In this document: positions 7,117 to 14,147 of the stretch, piece after piece | How positions within the stretch are numbered: position 1 is the stretch's first letter | How the letters are laid out: every line of letters starts with the position of its first letter | NCBI GenBank assembly: GCA_002391065.1 | Contig: DGRP01000041.1 | Span: 1 to 14,147 of the forward strand | Direction of reading: 5' to 3' | From: Ruminococcus sp. UBA4385 | GTDB lineage: Bacteria; Bacillota_A; Clostridia; Oscillospirales; Ruminococcaceae | DNA length: 14,147 nucleotides | The notes under the pieces: model-generated | What the model was told of the DNA's origin: nothing | What the model saw: the letters and a program-made list of their open reading frames with translations, nothing else | Database searches by the model: none | Position numbers and translations under genes: made by a program

Positions 7117-8448
7117 TTACTTGATAAATACAAACTCAACAAGCTCGAAAAGCTGTTTGCCCTCAAAGAACTGCGCTGTCCAGTCAGTTATCTTGTGGTC
7201 AGCCACGAAGAATATCGAATGACTTCCTGTGATGTTCTTTATCCTGCATTTATAAATGCCGTCGCCTGTTCCGATCTCCATAACACCGAGCTCCTCGCCG
7301 TCTTCATAGCTGTCAGCGAGAATTTTCATACGGCAGTTTGTACCCATACCTCTTACCTTTACGGCAAGCTGTAAGCTGTCGCCTGTAAAGTCATCTCCGA
7401 AGTCAAAATACTTATATCCGATGATACAGCCGTCTTTTATATCTGTGACCACTCTCTCGAAAAGGTTCTTTTCAGTGATAAAGCAGCCGCCTTTAAGCAC
7501 GCAGGCTATCTCTGCAGGAGTTATCTTATACGGGTCAAGCGAATCCTCAAAGCCGAGCGAGGTCATCTCTACTGTCGGTATAGTGCCGTCGGGAAGGATC
7601 TCTATCTTTTCGGCGCACACACGCCTTGACATTATTGTGCCGTTGGTCATCTTATGATAGAAGATGTACCACTGCCCGTTTATGCAGGCTATAGATCCGT
7701 GATCGTTGCCGCCTGGGTAATCAACCTCATTATCAATGATATAGCCCCTGTAGGTGAAGGGTCCTCTCGGTGAATCCGAGGTAGCATAAGCAAGCCTGCT
7801 TCCCTTGCAGGGAGAATAGATCATATAGTAGGTATCGCCGATCTTTCTCGGAGAGCTTGCCTCATAGAAGCGCTGTTCAGCAGGCACTTCCTCGCCGTCT
7901 GCAATAACAGACCTCATATATGAGCCCTCGATAACGGTATGCATATCGTTTCCGTCAAGCTCATTCATGTTAGACTGCGAAAAGCCGTAGTATACATACA
8001 CTCTTCCGTCATCGTCAACAAGCACTCCCGGGTCATTGAATGTACCCTCATCACCGACCTCTTTGCCCTGCCAGTTATATCTGCCTACAAGCTTGAAAGG
8101 ACCTTCGGGCTTGTCAGAAACGCTCACTGCGCCCTCAGTTCCGACTATATAAGTGTAGAGATAGTACTTCCCGTCCTTCTCGACCACATCGGGAGCAAAC
8201 AGGAGATTGTTTGTCCACTCCGAGGTATCAGCCTTGCGGTCAGTTCCGTCTTTGGTACGGAAGCTGTCTCCGTGACATTTCCAGTTGTTAAGGTCATTCA
8301 CATCTGCCGACCATACCTTCAGCTTCCAGTCGCAGAACTCCTCTCCCGCAGGTCTGTCGTGAGAGCCGTAAAGGTACACTCTGTCTCCGAAAACTCTTGG
8401 CTCGGCATCGGGGATATATTCCCACAGCGGTAAAATCGGATTTGGCAT
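7117..8448 (-). CDS. Cytoplasmic GH43 glycoside hydrolase with C-terminal CBM6-like domain
   Basis: The 443-aa protein is a family 43 five-bladed beta-propeller enzyme, typically a beta-xylosidase or alpha-L-arabinofuranosidase. The three catalytic acids are visible: base Asp14 in YIPDAEPRVFGDRVYLYGSHD, pKa-tuning Asp139 in TFNDPGVLVDDDG, and acid Glu196 in FYEASSPRKIGDTYYMIYS. NDHGSI (H250) fits the conserved propeller His. Residues from about 340 to the end form a CBM6-like beta-sandwich (YKYFDFGDDF, LQLAVKVRG, GSHSIFFVA, ELVEFVF). There is no signal peptide, so it should act inside the cell on imported arabino- or xylo-oligosaccharides. GGAG lies 8 bases before the ATG. It is first in the unit and directly precedes the solute-binding protein gene. 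Substrate preference between xylose and arabinose units is not decided by sequence. Confidence 0.9.
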   Translation of the reverse strand: MPNPILPLWEYIPDAEPRVFGDRVYLYGSHDRPAGEEFCDWKLKVWSADVNDLNNWKCHGDSFRTKDGTDRKADTSEWTNNLLFAPDVVEKDGKYYLYTYIVGTEGAVSVSDKPEGPFKLVGRYNWQGKEVGDEGTFNDPGVLVDDDGRVYVYYGFSQSNMNELDGNDMHTVIEGSYMRSVIADGEEVPAEQRFYEASSPRKIGDTYYMIYSPCKGSRLAYATSDSPRGPFTYRGYIIDNEVDYPGGNDHGSIACINGQWYIFYHKMTNGTIMSRRVCAEKIEILPDGTIPTVEMTSLGFEDSLDPYKITPAEIACVLKGGCFITEKNLFERVVTDIKDGCIIGYKYFDFGDDFTGDSLQLAVKVRGMGTNCRMKILADSYEDGEELGVMEIGTGDGIYKCRIKNITGSHSIFFVADHKITDWTAQFFEGKQLFELVEFVFIK

Positions 8449-8480
8449 TATATCATCTCCAAAAACATTAAGTTATTATG

Positions 8481-8509
8481 AGTATAGCACAATATGCCTA
8501 ATTTTTCAA
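8481..8509 (-). promoter_or_regulatory. SigA-type promoter for the GH43-solute-binding protein operon
   Basis: On the minus strand TTGAAA (8509-8504), a 17-base spacer and TATACT (8486-8481) with an extended TG two bases ahead. Upstream, 8511-8545 is almost all A/T and includes a perfect palindrome ATAAATATTTAT (8512-8523), which could be an UP element or a regulator site. The leader to the ATG at 8448 is about 25 bases. Confidence 0.85.
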
Positions 8510-8548
8510 GCATAAATATTTATATTATATAAATATATTACAAATCAC

Positions 8549-8577
8549 AAAACAGGCTCCGCAAAAGCGAAGCCTGT
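8549..8577 (-). terminator. Rho-independent terminator after the EAL phosphodiesterase gene
   Basis: On the minus strand an 11-bp stem (8577-8567 with 8562-8552, one G-U pair) with a TTTT loop is followed by TTTTGTG. It begins six bases past the stop at 8583 and closes the c-di-GMP operon before the GH43 promoter. Confidence 0.88.
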
Positions 8578-8582
8578 GATCT

Positions 8583-11066
8583 TTAAGTATCATAAAGCTG
8601 AGAAAGCATCTTATCGTGACGCACCGACAGCGGAGTATCATCGGTTATGATATCTGCTACACAGTAAAGGTACTCTCTGCCGCTGGCATTTGGTCTGCAC
8701 AGTATCGTATGGAGGGTCCACTCATACTCGCCCTTTGCATTTACTGTGCGGAAGCAATCCGAGATATAGCCGTTCTTTGAAACATCAATACGGCTGATAA
8801 TGTTATCCTTATTTGCGAACTCAACATACCTCTGTCTGTCAGCAGGATGAAGATAGCCTGTGTATTCATTTCTGAATTCAACAGAGCCTGCCTCGTCAGC
8901 AGTCTTGCTTGCAACATAAGAATTTGAAAACAGCCTCTTTGACCTGCGGTTTTCAAGGTCAAGCTGATACACTGCCTTATAAAGCTGGAACAGGCTTCTA
9001 AGTGCATTGTCAAGCTCATCGCTCTTTTCGGCATCAACGTTGTGCGTCATATCACTGGCTCTCAATTTATGGATATAGTGCCCGTTATGCTCGGAGAGCG
9101 TTCTCACAAGGATACGGATATATCTTCCGTGTGCTGTATAGTAAAGCTCCTCACGGTTGCGGCTTTTTGCAGGCTTTCTTATAAACTCTCTGATAGCAGG
9201 CGAAAACGGCGTCATATTGCTGTTGACCATTTTCTCTACAAACTTTGTATCATTGAGCCCCAGGCTTTTTAAGAGGTCTCTGTGCCTGTCATTTGCAAAC
9301 AGATACCTGAAATGCTTTCCGTCATCATATATAAGCGACATTGAAACATCGGTCAGGAAGTCTTCCTTGCCTGCAGGGTCATAGAACTCCTCTTCGTAGT
9401 CCTCCTCAATAACGAGACCCCTGTTTCTGATGTGCTCTATAGTCTGGTCATAAGGCAGAGGTCTGCCGAACCAGAAGCCCTGCACAGTTTCACAGCCGAT
9501 ATTTTTCAAAAACTCGAACTGCTCCTCAGTTTCAACACCCTCGGCAAGAGTATCAACGTTGATGATCTTGCTCATTCTGACTATCGACATCAGGATATCC
9601 TTAGTCTTCTGATTGAAGGTTGAAAGGAAAAGCATATCAATTTTCAGCTTATCAAAGGCGAAGTCCTTCAGAACATTCAGTGATGAATATCCGCTTCCGA
9701 AGTCGTCCATCCATATCTCAAAGCCTGCGGCTCTGAACTTATCAATAACCGAGGTGATATAATCATACTCACTGATGATAACGCTTTCTGTTATCTCAAT
9801 ACGGAGCATCTTCTTCGGGACATCATACTTGGTAACTGTATCGTCTACAAATCTGAAAATATCACAAAGCAGGAAGTCTATCCTTGACAGGTTAAAGGAC
9901 ACAGGTATCGGTCTTTCGCCCCTGTCAACAAGGCGTCTGTAGTTCTGGCAGATAAGCTCTATCATACAGCAGTCAAGCTTATGGATAAGGCGGCTATCCT
10001 CCAGAGCCGAAATAAACACCGCAGGCGAGAGCAGTCCTCTCTCGGGGTCTCTCCAGCGGGCAAGCGCCTCAACCGAGCAGACCTTCTGGCTGAGCGTTCT
10101 TACAACAGGCTGATAAAATGCCTCGATATGACCGTTCTTAACAGCATTGTCGATATTATCAACCACGAACTGTCTCTGTTCAAACTCATGCTTCATTTTC
10201 TCATCGTAAACCGCAACATAGACCGATGGTCTCTCCTTAATGCTGTCGCAGGCAAACTGAGCATATCCGCAAGCCTTTTCAGGGCTGATGCTGTTGTCCT
10301 CAAAGTTATATATACCTGCCTTGAGCTCAGTTTTAAGGTCGGCAGTATGCTGTTTGATGAGGTTTCTCACATAGGTTATACGGCCTGAAAGACCCTCTGT
10401 CTCAGTAAGGACAGCAAAGCGGTCATTTGACAGGTGCGCCAGAAAATCATCAGGGAAAATGTGCTTTAATATCTGGGCAACATTGAGCAGGAACTCATCT
10501 CCTGCCTTTATACCGTATTTCAGATTTACCGAGCTGAAATGATTGATATTGAAATATACGATCGAAAACTCCTGAGCATTCGGGTTCAGGGCATTAAGGT
10601 CTAAAAGCTTCTTTGAGAAGTCATAGAACCTGTGCATACCGGGCAGACCCGTCAGGCGGTTAAGCTCATACGTTATATGCTTTGTGTCCGTATCAATTAT
10701 GAACACATAGAACACACGCCCAAGCTCCTCATCATCAACAAGCTGACCGTAATGCTCGATATATTTCAGCTTTCCTGCCTTATTGCAGACCCTGTAATTC
10801 ACATGGTCAAAGGTATTAAAGCCCTGTACTATCTGGTTATATATGCTTGCCTCAACGTTTTTAATATCCTGATAGTAGACGATGTCCATAAAGCCCTTTC
10901 CGTAGCTTGCTATTATATCGTCAAGGCTCTCACAGCCGAGAATTTCCAGAAATTTATCGTTGACATATAAAATCTCCTCGGACTCATTATCCCGATAGAT
11001 CATAAAGCCTCCGGGCATTCTGTCTGCACTCATCCTAACCACTCTGTCGGGGATCGTAATGTCCAC
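8583..11066 (-). CDS. PAS-GGDEF(degenerate)-EAL-PAS cyclic-di-GMP phosphodiesterase
   Basis: The 827-aa protein reads as PAS (about 15-125), GGDEF (136-290), EAL (296-550) and a PAS-like C-terminal region (about 570-810). In the GGDEF domain the signature is SNDRF (213-217), so it should not make c-di-GMP; it may still bind GTP and tune the EAL domain. The EAL domain keeps its catalytic set: EALARW (E333), FNLSR (N392), RIEITES (E424), DDFGSGYSSL (D454, D455), KLKIDM (K475), LAEGVET (E509) and VQGFWFGRP (Q529). It should therefore hydrolyse c-di-GMP to pGpG. No membrane span, so cytoplasmic. The start is GTG, with AAAGGAGG 8 bases upstream. It lies 35 bases after the cyclase gene with no terminator between, so they form one unit. 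Confidence 0.92.
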   Translation of the reverse strand: MDITIPDRVVRMSADRMPGGFMIYRDNESEEILYVNDKFLEILGCESLDDIIASYGKGFMDIVYYQDIKNVEASIYNQIVQGFNTFDHVNYRVCNKAGKLKYIEHYGQLVDDEELGRVFYVFIIDTDTKHITYELNRLTGLPGMHRFYDFSKKLLDLNALNPNAQEFSIVYFNINHFSSVNLKYGIKAGDEFLLNVAQILKHIFPDDFLAHLSNDRFAVLTETEGLSGRITYVRNLIKQHTADLKTELKAGIYNFEDNSISPEKACGYAQFACDSIKERPSVYVAVYDEKMKHEFEQRQFVVDNIDNAVKNGHIEAFYQPVVRTLSQKVCSVEALARWRDPERGLLSPAVFISALEDSRLIHKLDCCMIELICQNYRRLVDRGERPIPVSFNLSRIDFLLCDIFRFVDDTVTKYDVPKKMLRIEITESVIISEYDYITSVIDKFRAAGFEIWMDDFGSGYSSLNVLKDFAFDKLKIDMLFLSTFNQKTKDILMSIVRMSKIINVDTLAEGVETEEQFEFLKNIGCETVQGFWFGRPLPYDQTIEHIRNRGLVIEEDYEEEFYDPAGKEDFLTDVSMSLIYDDGKHFRYLFANDRHRDLLKSLGLNDTKFVEKMVNSNMTPFSPAIREFIRKPAKSRNREELYYTAHGRYIRILVRTLSEHNGHYIHKLRASDMTHNVDAEKSDELDNALRSLFQLYKAVYQLDLENRRSKRLFSNSYVASKTADEAGSVEFRNEYTGYLHPADRQRYVEFANKDNIISRIDVSKNGYISDCFRTVNAKGEYEWTLHTILCRPNASGREYLYCVADIITDDTPLSVRHDKMLSQLYDT

Positions 11067-11101
11067 AGTGAAAGCCTCCTTTCTGTTTTTATGATATGAT
11101 G

Positions 11102-12046
11102 CTATTGTTCAGTATGCATCTGCCTAAAATAATCATCAGTAGTTACACGGTCCTTGCCTGTGTTTTTGCTTATGTACATAAGCTTGTCCGCACGGGTGAT
11201 AAGAGACTCAAGCGTATCATCACGCCTTACAGCGGTAACACCGACAGAAACCGTAACCTTTAGCTTCTGACCGTTATGCTCAAGCTCTACCTCGTCTATC
11301 CAGCGCTTGAACTTCTCGCCGATTATCTGCTCGTCGCAGTCCTCAGCACCGCTGAAAATGCCGATTATCTCCTCACCGCCCCAGCGTCCGATAAGGTCAT
11401 CCTTTCTGGCTCTGGTGCGAAGCTTTATAGCAATGCACCTGAGGATATTGTCACCCTCATTATGACCGTAGCGGTTGTTGAAGTCTCTGAAATTGTCTAT
11501 ATCCGCAAAAAGAAGAACGAAAGGCCGTATAAAGCGCAGGCTCTCTTTGAGCTTATATATGAGGAAGTTGTTCAGGTAGCTTCTGTTAGGCATACCTGTA
11601 AGCTCATCATGCATAGCCGCCTCGGAGAGTTCATCTATAATTTTGTCATCATAGGTCGGTGCAACGCAGTCCTGAAATACCTCTACAGCGCCTATAGTCT
11701 CGCCGTTCAGCTCCAGAGGAAAGGTGTTCACTATAATAGGCAGGCGGTGTCCGTTCTTGTTTCTGACAAACACTTGCTCATGACGCTCTCTGCCGTCAAA
11801 TATAGTTCCCACCAGAGGGCACAGAAGATTGCAAAGCGGTCTGCCCTTCTTGTCGATATGGTCAAGCTGAGAATCGAAGCAGGTTCTGCCTATCATTTCT
11901 TCCTTGCTGTAGCCTGTGATACGCTCTGCCGCCTTATTCCAGTACATTATCCTTCTGTGTACATCAACACAGTAAACTCCGTCTGTAATATTATCCAGCA
12001 TACTGTTCAGAAGCTGATTGTGCTCCGAAACATTTATCATATCCAT
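11102..12046 (-). CDS. PAS-GGDEF diguanylate cyclase
   Basis: The 314-aa protein has an N-terminal PAS domain (about 12-125; DGVYCVDVHRRIMYWNKAAE, ITGYSKEEMIG, CNLLCPL) and a GGDEF domain (147-298). The active loop is RWGGEEI (GGEEI at 223-227, Ile replacing the usual Phe). The metal-binding FADIDNF is intact, and so is the inhibitory RxxD site (R214 to D217, exactly five residues ahead of the loop), so product feedback is expected. It should make c-di-GMP from two GTP. No membrane span, so the signal enters through the cytoplasmic PAS domain, whose ligand is unknown; two Cys near the PAS core are worth noting. The start at 12046 has AAGGGCGG 7 bases upstream, while the ATG at 12070 has no ribosome site. 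It is the first gene of the unit and pairs with the phosphodiesterase. Confidence 0.92.
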   Translation of the reverse strand: MDMINVSEHNQLLNSMLDNITDGVYCVDVHRRIMYWNKAAERITGYSKEEMIGRTCFDSQLDHIDKKGRPLCNLLCPLVGTIFDGRERHEQVFVRNKNGHRLPIIVNTFPLELNGETIGAVEVFQDCVAPTYDDKIIDELSEAAMHDELTGMPNRSYLNNFLIYKLKESLRFIRPFVLLFADIDNFRDFNNRYGHNEGDNILRCIAIKLRTRARKDDLIGRWGGEEIIGIFSGAEDCDEQIIGEKFKRWIDEVELEHNGQKLKVTVSVGVTAVRRDDTLESLITRADKLMYISKNTGKDRVTTDDYFRQMHTEQ

Positions 12047-12084
12047 AGCTTCACCGCCCTTAAACTTCATAGTTATACATAATA

Positions 12085-12113
12085 ATTATAGCACAACATT
12101 TTATGTTTGTAAA
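12085..12113 (-). promoter_or_regulatory. SigA-type promoter for the cyclase-phosphodiesterase operon
   Basis: On the minus strand TTTACA (12113-12108), a 17-base spacer and TATAAT (12090-12085) with extended TG. The predicted start lies near 12078, about 30 bases ahead of the chosen ATG at 12046. The -10 neighbourhood (TTGTGCTATAAT) is nearly the same as that of the GH43 promoter. Confidence 0.88.
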
Positions 12114-12142
12114 GTAGTCGGGAACACATTTTACAAATATGG

Positions 12143-12181
12143 ATAAAACTAACAGCGAACAGGAGATCTCCCGTTCGCTGT
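12143..12181 (-). terminator. Rho-independent terminator after the SH3b kinase gene
   Basis: On the minus strand a 9-bp stem (12181-12173 with 12160-12152), a G-U pair and a further self-pairing GGAGATCTCC core make a long hairpin, followed by TTAGTTTT. It begins 11 bases past the stop at 12192. The outer bulge pairs only on the minus transcript. Confidence 0.85.
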
Positions 12182-12191
12182 CAGACATTTA

Positions 12192-14147
12192 TTACCAAAA
12201 CCAGCTGAAGAAGCCGTCATCATCGTCATCATAGCCCTGTTCTTTCTCTATCTCAACGGTATCCCGTCCATTACTGTAGGTCTGTACCCAGCCCTCAACA
12301 CCGTCATATTCGATGTATATCCACCTGTCGGTATACGGGTCTGCACGGTAGCCTTTCAGATAAGCTGTATCGCCTATATCGGCATAGCCTATGACTTCAA
12401 AGCTGTCTCCGGGGCCTGTTCTTATTTCAAGATAATTGGCAAGTATCTTTACAGGCAATTCCTCGTCAGCAAGGTACGCAGGCTCGGAAATCGTATTCTC
12501 CGCAGGCTTTTCATCAGTCAGCATAGACTCAATACACCAACCCGAATACACACTGTAGTCAACATAAGCCCACCATGCGCCCGAAGCTTCATCATATCTC
12601 TCTGCGAACATTTCAAGGCTGGCACCCTCGGGGAGAAGCTCTTCTATCACAGCGTCATAGCTGTAGGAAGGTCCTTTTCTCAGCCGTACATAAGGAGAGT
12701 TCACATACACAGTCTTTATGTAAGCCGCATCATCGGGAATTACCTCATCAGACGGAGAAACCGACGATGCCGTAGTAGTAGTTGTAGTAGTTGTCGTGGT
12801 TGTTGAAGTAGTGCTTTTTGAGGTAGTGGTTGTGGTAGTCGATGTGGTCTCAGGCTTTGAGCTTTCGTCTGTTTCGGAGCTTACAGGGCTTGCTTTAGTA
12901 GTTGTCACAGTGACAGAAGCTATCCTTTCGGCACGCTCACGGGAGTTCTCGCTTTTCCTGAGCACAAGCAGAAACACCACAGCCATAGCCATTAAGATAA
13001 GGGCAGCTGAAATAACTACTATAGCTATCGTTTTTGCAGACGATGCCTGCTCTATCCTGACAGGCTGAAGCTCTGCCTTTCGGGCATTTTCAGCCTGAAG
13101 CTTCTTCTCGGCCTCTCTTACAGCCTCTTTGCTGTAGTTGACGGTCGCAGGCTCGGGTCTGCGGTTTACCCTTGCAGGCTCGGGAGGCGGTGCTGACACC
13201 TCGCTTATTCCATACATGGAAGCATACCTCTCAACAGGGACAGGCTCAGGCTCGCTTCTGTCACGAAGCTCCTCCAGAGACCTTATAACAGCACTGATAG
13301 TTCTGAACCTGTTTATCGGCTCATAGGCACAGCACTGCATAACTATGGTTGACATAAGCTCCGAGCAGCCCTTAGGAGGAGGAAACTCCTTTCCGTTTAT
13401 CCTGTCAAAGACCGCCTTGTCTTCATCAACAGCAGAGCTGTCCTCACCTGCAAAAGGTATCCTGTTGCCGTTGAGAAGATAATAAAGCATTATGCCGAAC
13501 GAATAAATATCCGCAGTTTTTGTATACCCCTCCTGAGTACTGGAAGCCTTCCACACCTCAGGAGCTATAAAGGGTCTTGTGCCCGCAAAGGTTGAATAGC
13601 TGATAAGCTCCTCCTGCTTGGCAATGCCTAAGTCCCCGAGAAGGAAATTACCCTTGCTGTCAACATAGATGTTTTCGGGCTTTATATCTCTGTGGAGCAT
13701 ATCTATCTCGTGCATAGCCTTTATACCGTTTGAAATATGCAGTGCAAGTCTCAGCACCTCATTCTCGGAAAGAGGACCGTACTTCTGCATATATTCGGGA
13801 ACCGAGATATAGTAATCCATCTGTATAAGGACATCAAACCCGACAATCATACCCTGATCGTTATAAATATCCTTAATGCTGTGAGCAAGGCACTGAACTA
13901 TATGCTCCTTACCCTTGAGCTTATACATATTTTTTATCTCGTTCACAACGGCCGACTTCCGACTCTCGACAAGCATAACGGGGTCTGCCGCATCACCGAG
14001 CTCATTGCTAAGGTCTACCGGTATGACCTTCACAGCAGAATATCTGGTCTCTCCGAAAAAGCTCTGCTTCAGTCTGTAAACCCTTCCCGAGTTTCCTCCT
14101 CCCAGATAGCTGTCCTTATACCAGTTTTCCCAAAGCGGTTCATAAGA
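12192..14147 (-). CDS. Receptor-type Ser/Thr protein kinase with extracellular SH3b domains (5' partial)
   Basis: The frame stays open to the window edge, so the true start is just outside; a GTG at 14033 is internal, because the Gly-rich loop (LGGGNSGRV, visible residues 15-23) and the ATP-binding Lys in AVKVI (K40) lie at or before it. The kinase core continues with HRDIKPEN (catalytic Asp154), DLG in place of DFG (172-174), GTRPFIAPE and ADIYSFG. A charged juxtamembrane part with a short helical stretch (EAVREAEKKLQAENARKAE) leads to one membrane span (about 373-396). Outside there is a Thr/Ser-rich linker (about 413-463), then two SH3b domains (about 476-543 and 564-623; VRLRKGPSYSYD and LEIRTGPGDSFEVIG, ending in GW motifs), and an acidic-aromatic tail. 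It probably senses cell-wall material and phosphorylates cytoplasmic targets. The ligand is inferred from SH3b families. Confidence 0.92.
   Translation of the reverse strand, partial: SYEPLWENWYKDSYLGGGNSGRVYRLKQSFFGETRYSAVKVIPVDLSNELGDAADPVMLVESRKSAVVNEIKNMYKLKGKEHIVQCLAHSIKDIYNDQGMIVGFDVLIQMDYYISVPEYMQKYGPLSENEVLRLALHISNGIKAMHEIDMLHRDIKPENIYVDSKGNFLLGDLGIAKQEELISYSTFAGTRPFIAPEVWKASSTQEGYTKTADIYSFGIMLYYLLNGNRIPFAGEDSSAVDEDKAVFDRINGKEFPPPKGCSELMSTIVMQCCAYEPINRFRTISAVIRSLEELRDRSEPEPVPVERYASMYGISEVSAPPPEPARVNRRPEPATVNYSKEAVREAEKKLQAENARKAELQPVRIEQASSAKTIAIVVISAALILMAMAVVFLLVLRKSENSRERAERIASVTVTTTKASPVSSETDESSKPETTSTTTTTTSKSTTSTTTTTTTTTTTASSVSPSDEVIPDDAAYIKTVYVNSPYVRLRKGPSYSYDAVIEELLPEGASLEMFAERYDEASGAWWAYVDYSVYSGWCIESMLTDEKPAENTISEPAYLADEELPVKILANYLEIRTGPGDSFEVIGYADIGDTAYLKGYRADPYTDRWIYIEYDGVEGWVQTYSNGRDTVEIEKEQGYDDDDDGFFSWFW
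12771..12848 (-). repeat. Thr-codon-rich tract coding the kinase's extracellular linker
   Basis: About 26 consecutive codons are nearly all ACN (Thr) with a few Ser and Lys, giving a GTN-rich look on the plus strand. The third bases vary, so this is not a pure short tandem repeat. The encoded linker is likely extended and possibly O-glycosylated. Confidence 0.8.

Noticed and set aside
11276..12082. A 268-codon plus-strand open frame opposite the diguanylate cyclase gene
   Set aside because: The minus strand carries unmistakable PAS and GGDEF motifs; the plus frame is a shadow with no domain or ribosome site.
12771..12848. Short tandem repeat or CRISPR-like array
   Set aside because: It is a Thr-codon run inside a kinase linker with varied third bases and no spacer structure.
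14031..14033. GTG as the start of the kinase gene
   Set aside because: The frame continues upstream with the Gly-rich loop and the GTG encodes the Val of the AVK motif, so starting there would remove the ATP-binding loop.

Overview
The window looks like a piece of a low-to-moderate GC, Gram-positive, polysaccharide-degrading Clostridia genome, most like Ruminococcus or another Oscillospiraceae member. This is inferred from AAGGAGG-type ribosome binding sites, TTGACA/TATAAT promoters with extended TG -10 boxes, lipoprotein signal peptides, an intracellular GH43 glycosidase, ALDC, and paired c-di-GMP enzymes. I could run no database search, so taxonomy is an inference. No tRNA, rRNA, CRISPR array, insertion sequence or phage gene was seen.

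Layout. (1) 1-897 (+): 3' part of a gene joining the C-terminal end of a VanY-type D,D-carboxypeptidase to a complete alpha-acetolactate decarboxylase in one frame, ended by a strong terminator. Everything else is on the minus strand. (2) 3431-956: an ECF-type sigma factor overlapping by 8 bp a membrane-anchored anti-sigma-like protein whose outer part holds four degenerate repeats. (3) 8448-3578: a promoter at 8481-8509 drives a cytoplasmic GH43-CBM6 glycosidase and a sugar-type solute-binding lipoprotein. A modest hairpin follows, then a CYTH (triphosphate tunnel) protein, then a parvulin/SurA-like lipoprotein with its own promoter that overlaps the CYTH stop codon; the block ends at a strong terminator. 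(4) 12046-8583: a promoter at 12085-12113 drives a PAS-GGDEF diguanylate cyclase and, 35 bp on, a PAS-GGDEF(degenerate)-EAL-PAS phosphodiesterase; a terminator ends the unit. (5) 14147-12192: a Ser/Thr kinase with one membrane span, a Thr-rich linker and two extracellular SH3b domains. Its start lies just outside the window.

How they fit together. Three of the blocks are envelope-sensing or signalling modules: sigma/anti-sigma, c-di-GMP make/break pair, and SH3b receptor kinase. A fourth handles uptake and intracellular cleavage of plant-type oligosaccharides, plus a secreted folding factor. The most unusual objects are the VanY-ALDC fusion, the parvulin-like lipoprotein split by a roughly 113-residue acidic insert, the repeat-bearing anti-sigma ectodomain, and the kinase that carries SH3b modules where PASTA domains would be expected.
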